The position numbers and the translations under genes were made by a program. The notes beneath the pieces are model-generated. The model saw nothing but the letters and a program-made list of their open reading frames with translations, ran no database searches and had not been told where the DNA came from. This document shows positions 62,966 to 64,000 of a DNA stretch of 64,000 nt, piece after piece. The DNA lies in assembly GCA_023333565.1 (NCBI GenBank), contig JAJKFH010002862.1:124001-188000 (forward strand), given 5' to 3'. Numbering within the stretch: position 1 is the stretch's first letter; each line of letters opens with the position of its first letter. The stretch is from Puffinus mauretanicus (taxonomy: Eukaryota > Chordata > Aves > Procellariiformes > Procellariidae).

Positions 62966-64000
62966 CTGGTAATTAGATACAAAAAATGAAGTCAGCAATA
63001 TACAGACATGTAAAAACCCTTCCTGTACCTAAGGCGACCCTCTACTATAAGGATTCCAATTAACTGCTCAGTGAAAAGCCTTTTACTATTCTCAGTTTAT
63101 TTTCACTTGCCCTAATGCCTTTACAAGTTAATAGTGATGAATTAACAGAGTAAAGCCTGTTCTTCTGCAGGGATCCTTAGCTTGGCATTCTCATACTAAC
63201 AAACAAGTTGAAAACACTATGGATTTTAACTGCCTGAAAATAGATGCTTGTAACATGAAGTCCAAAGGGACTACAAAACTCCCTTTCTTTTGTGTGTATC
63301 AACAGGAGAAACAAGAATCTAAGTGAAACACTACAGCACATCACTCCAAAGCCTGTTCAGAGAACACTGGCCTTGCTGCAGAAGGCAAACGTGTCCTCTT
63401 ACCAAATGCCTGCAGACGGAGAAGCGAGTAGCCCACACGCTGTGACAGCAAATGCCCTTCTCACCCCCAAGAACACATCCTGTCACATTTCTACCTGTTT
63501 CTGGGTCTTACTACTTACACCCAGCTGTATTGATCTACCTTCATTTTACTAAAAGGGGGCAAAGTGAGCAGGATCCAGATCCACTTTCTACAGTTTTACT
63601 TGCATCTGTGCAAAATTAGATAGGGTGACTCCATCAGCCAAGTCCACCCCTCCTCTCCTTTCCTTGCCTCAGTTAAAAAAAAAAAAATAAAATAAGAGTA
63701 TGCGAGCTCTGAATAGCCTGCAAAGGCTTGCTGGGTTTATGCTACTTATTGGCTTCCCATGGTGAGTGCACAACCTATGCTGCAGGAATGCGAACTTCCC
63801 TCTGGCAGTGAGAGTTGGCACCAAAAGCAGCCTCAAATACAACAAGTGTGATGAGATGTAAGGAGGAGAATGTTGATATGAGAAGGAGAGAAGTAACACA
63901 GGAGCAGCTTGAGAGAAGTAACACAGGAGCAGCTTTCTGCGGATCATAAGTAACCCAACCCCTGCAGAAGAGTTGTAAACCACCGCTTTAAACTCATGGT
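62966..64000 (-). other. PDZD2: PDZD2 intron reaching the window edge
   Basis: Upstream of the PDZ2 second-half exon I find no further exon before base 64000. The first half of PDZ2 must lie beyond. A poly-A/TAAAA run lies near 63675-63695 and a perfect tandem duplication at 63886-63935. Confidence 0.6.
63886..63935. repeat. Perfect 25-bp tandem duplication
   Basis: Two identical adjacent 25-base copies starting GAGAGAAGTAACACAGG. With no divergence between copies, it is either a recent slippage event or an assembly duplication. Confidence 0.9.

Noticed and set aside
1..64000. tRNA, rRNA, CRISPR or bacterial-type operon features
   Set aside because: Nothing of the kind is visible. The sequence is vertebrate nuclear DNA with introns and a CR1 element.

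Overview
The window is bird nuclear DNA. Evidence: a 5'-truncated CR1 LINE with the avian/reptilian ATTCTATG-type 3' end, vertebrate intron-exon structure with GT-AG splice sites, long non-coding stretches, and two recognisable vertebrate genes. The two genes are PMAIP1 (NOXA) on the plus strand and the 3' part of PDZD2 on the minus strand. Their human orthologues lie on 18q21 and 5p13. Both of those segments correspond to the avian Z chromosome, so I infer a Z-linked scaffold from a non-identified bird.

Layout. Bases 1-20.9 kb are intergenic: no supportable gene, one CR1 fragment (about 3.0-3.67 kb), simple repeats, and a degenerate GC-rich minisatellite at 12.8-13.1 kb. A second degenerate minisatellite (about 20.98-21.30 kb) runs into a CpG island (about 21.3-21.85 kb) that is the PMAIP1 promoter. 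PMAIP1 has two coding exons (21592-21643 and 21969-22081), encoding 53 or 54 residues with BH3 and mitochondrial-targeting segments, followed by a probable 2.2 kb 3' UTR. Bases 24.3-30.6 kb are intergenic between the two convergent genes.

From about 30.6 kb to the right edge the minus strand carries PDZD2: a likely 4 kb 3' UTR and 15 coding exons between 34638 and 62965. The gene enters the window within its second PDZ domain, so PDZ1 and the start lie beyond base 64000. Reading 5' to 3', the exons give the end of PDZ2, PDZ3, a linker, PDZ4, a 3.6 kb single exon of disordered sequence, then PDZ5 and PDZ6. All exon junctions keep frame by my phase count except one. The exon carrying the second half of PDZ5 (38283-38552) is one nucleotide short of the expected frame, and using an AG 8 nt further in would restore it.

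The two genes do not form a pathway. PMAIP1 is a stress-induced BH3-only death effector at mitochondria. PDZD2 is a multi-PDZ scaffold related to pro-interleukin-16, whose C-terminal two-PDZ part is secreted in mammals. The points most worth a second look are the PDZ5 frame problem, the isoleucine in place of human Phe32 in the NOXA BH3 helix, the repeat-rich PMAIP1 promoter, and the linkage of the two genes. I saw no evidence of a wholly new biological system.
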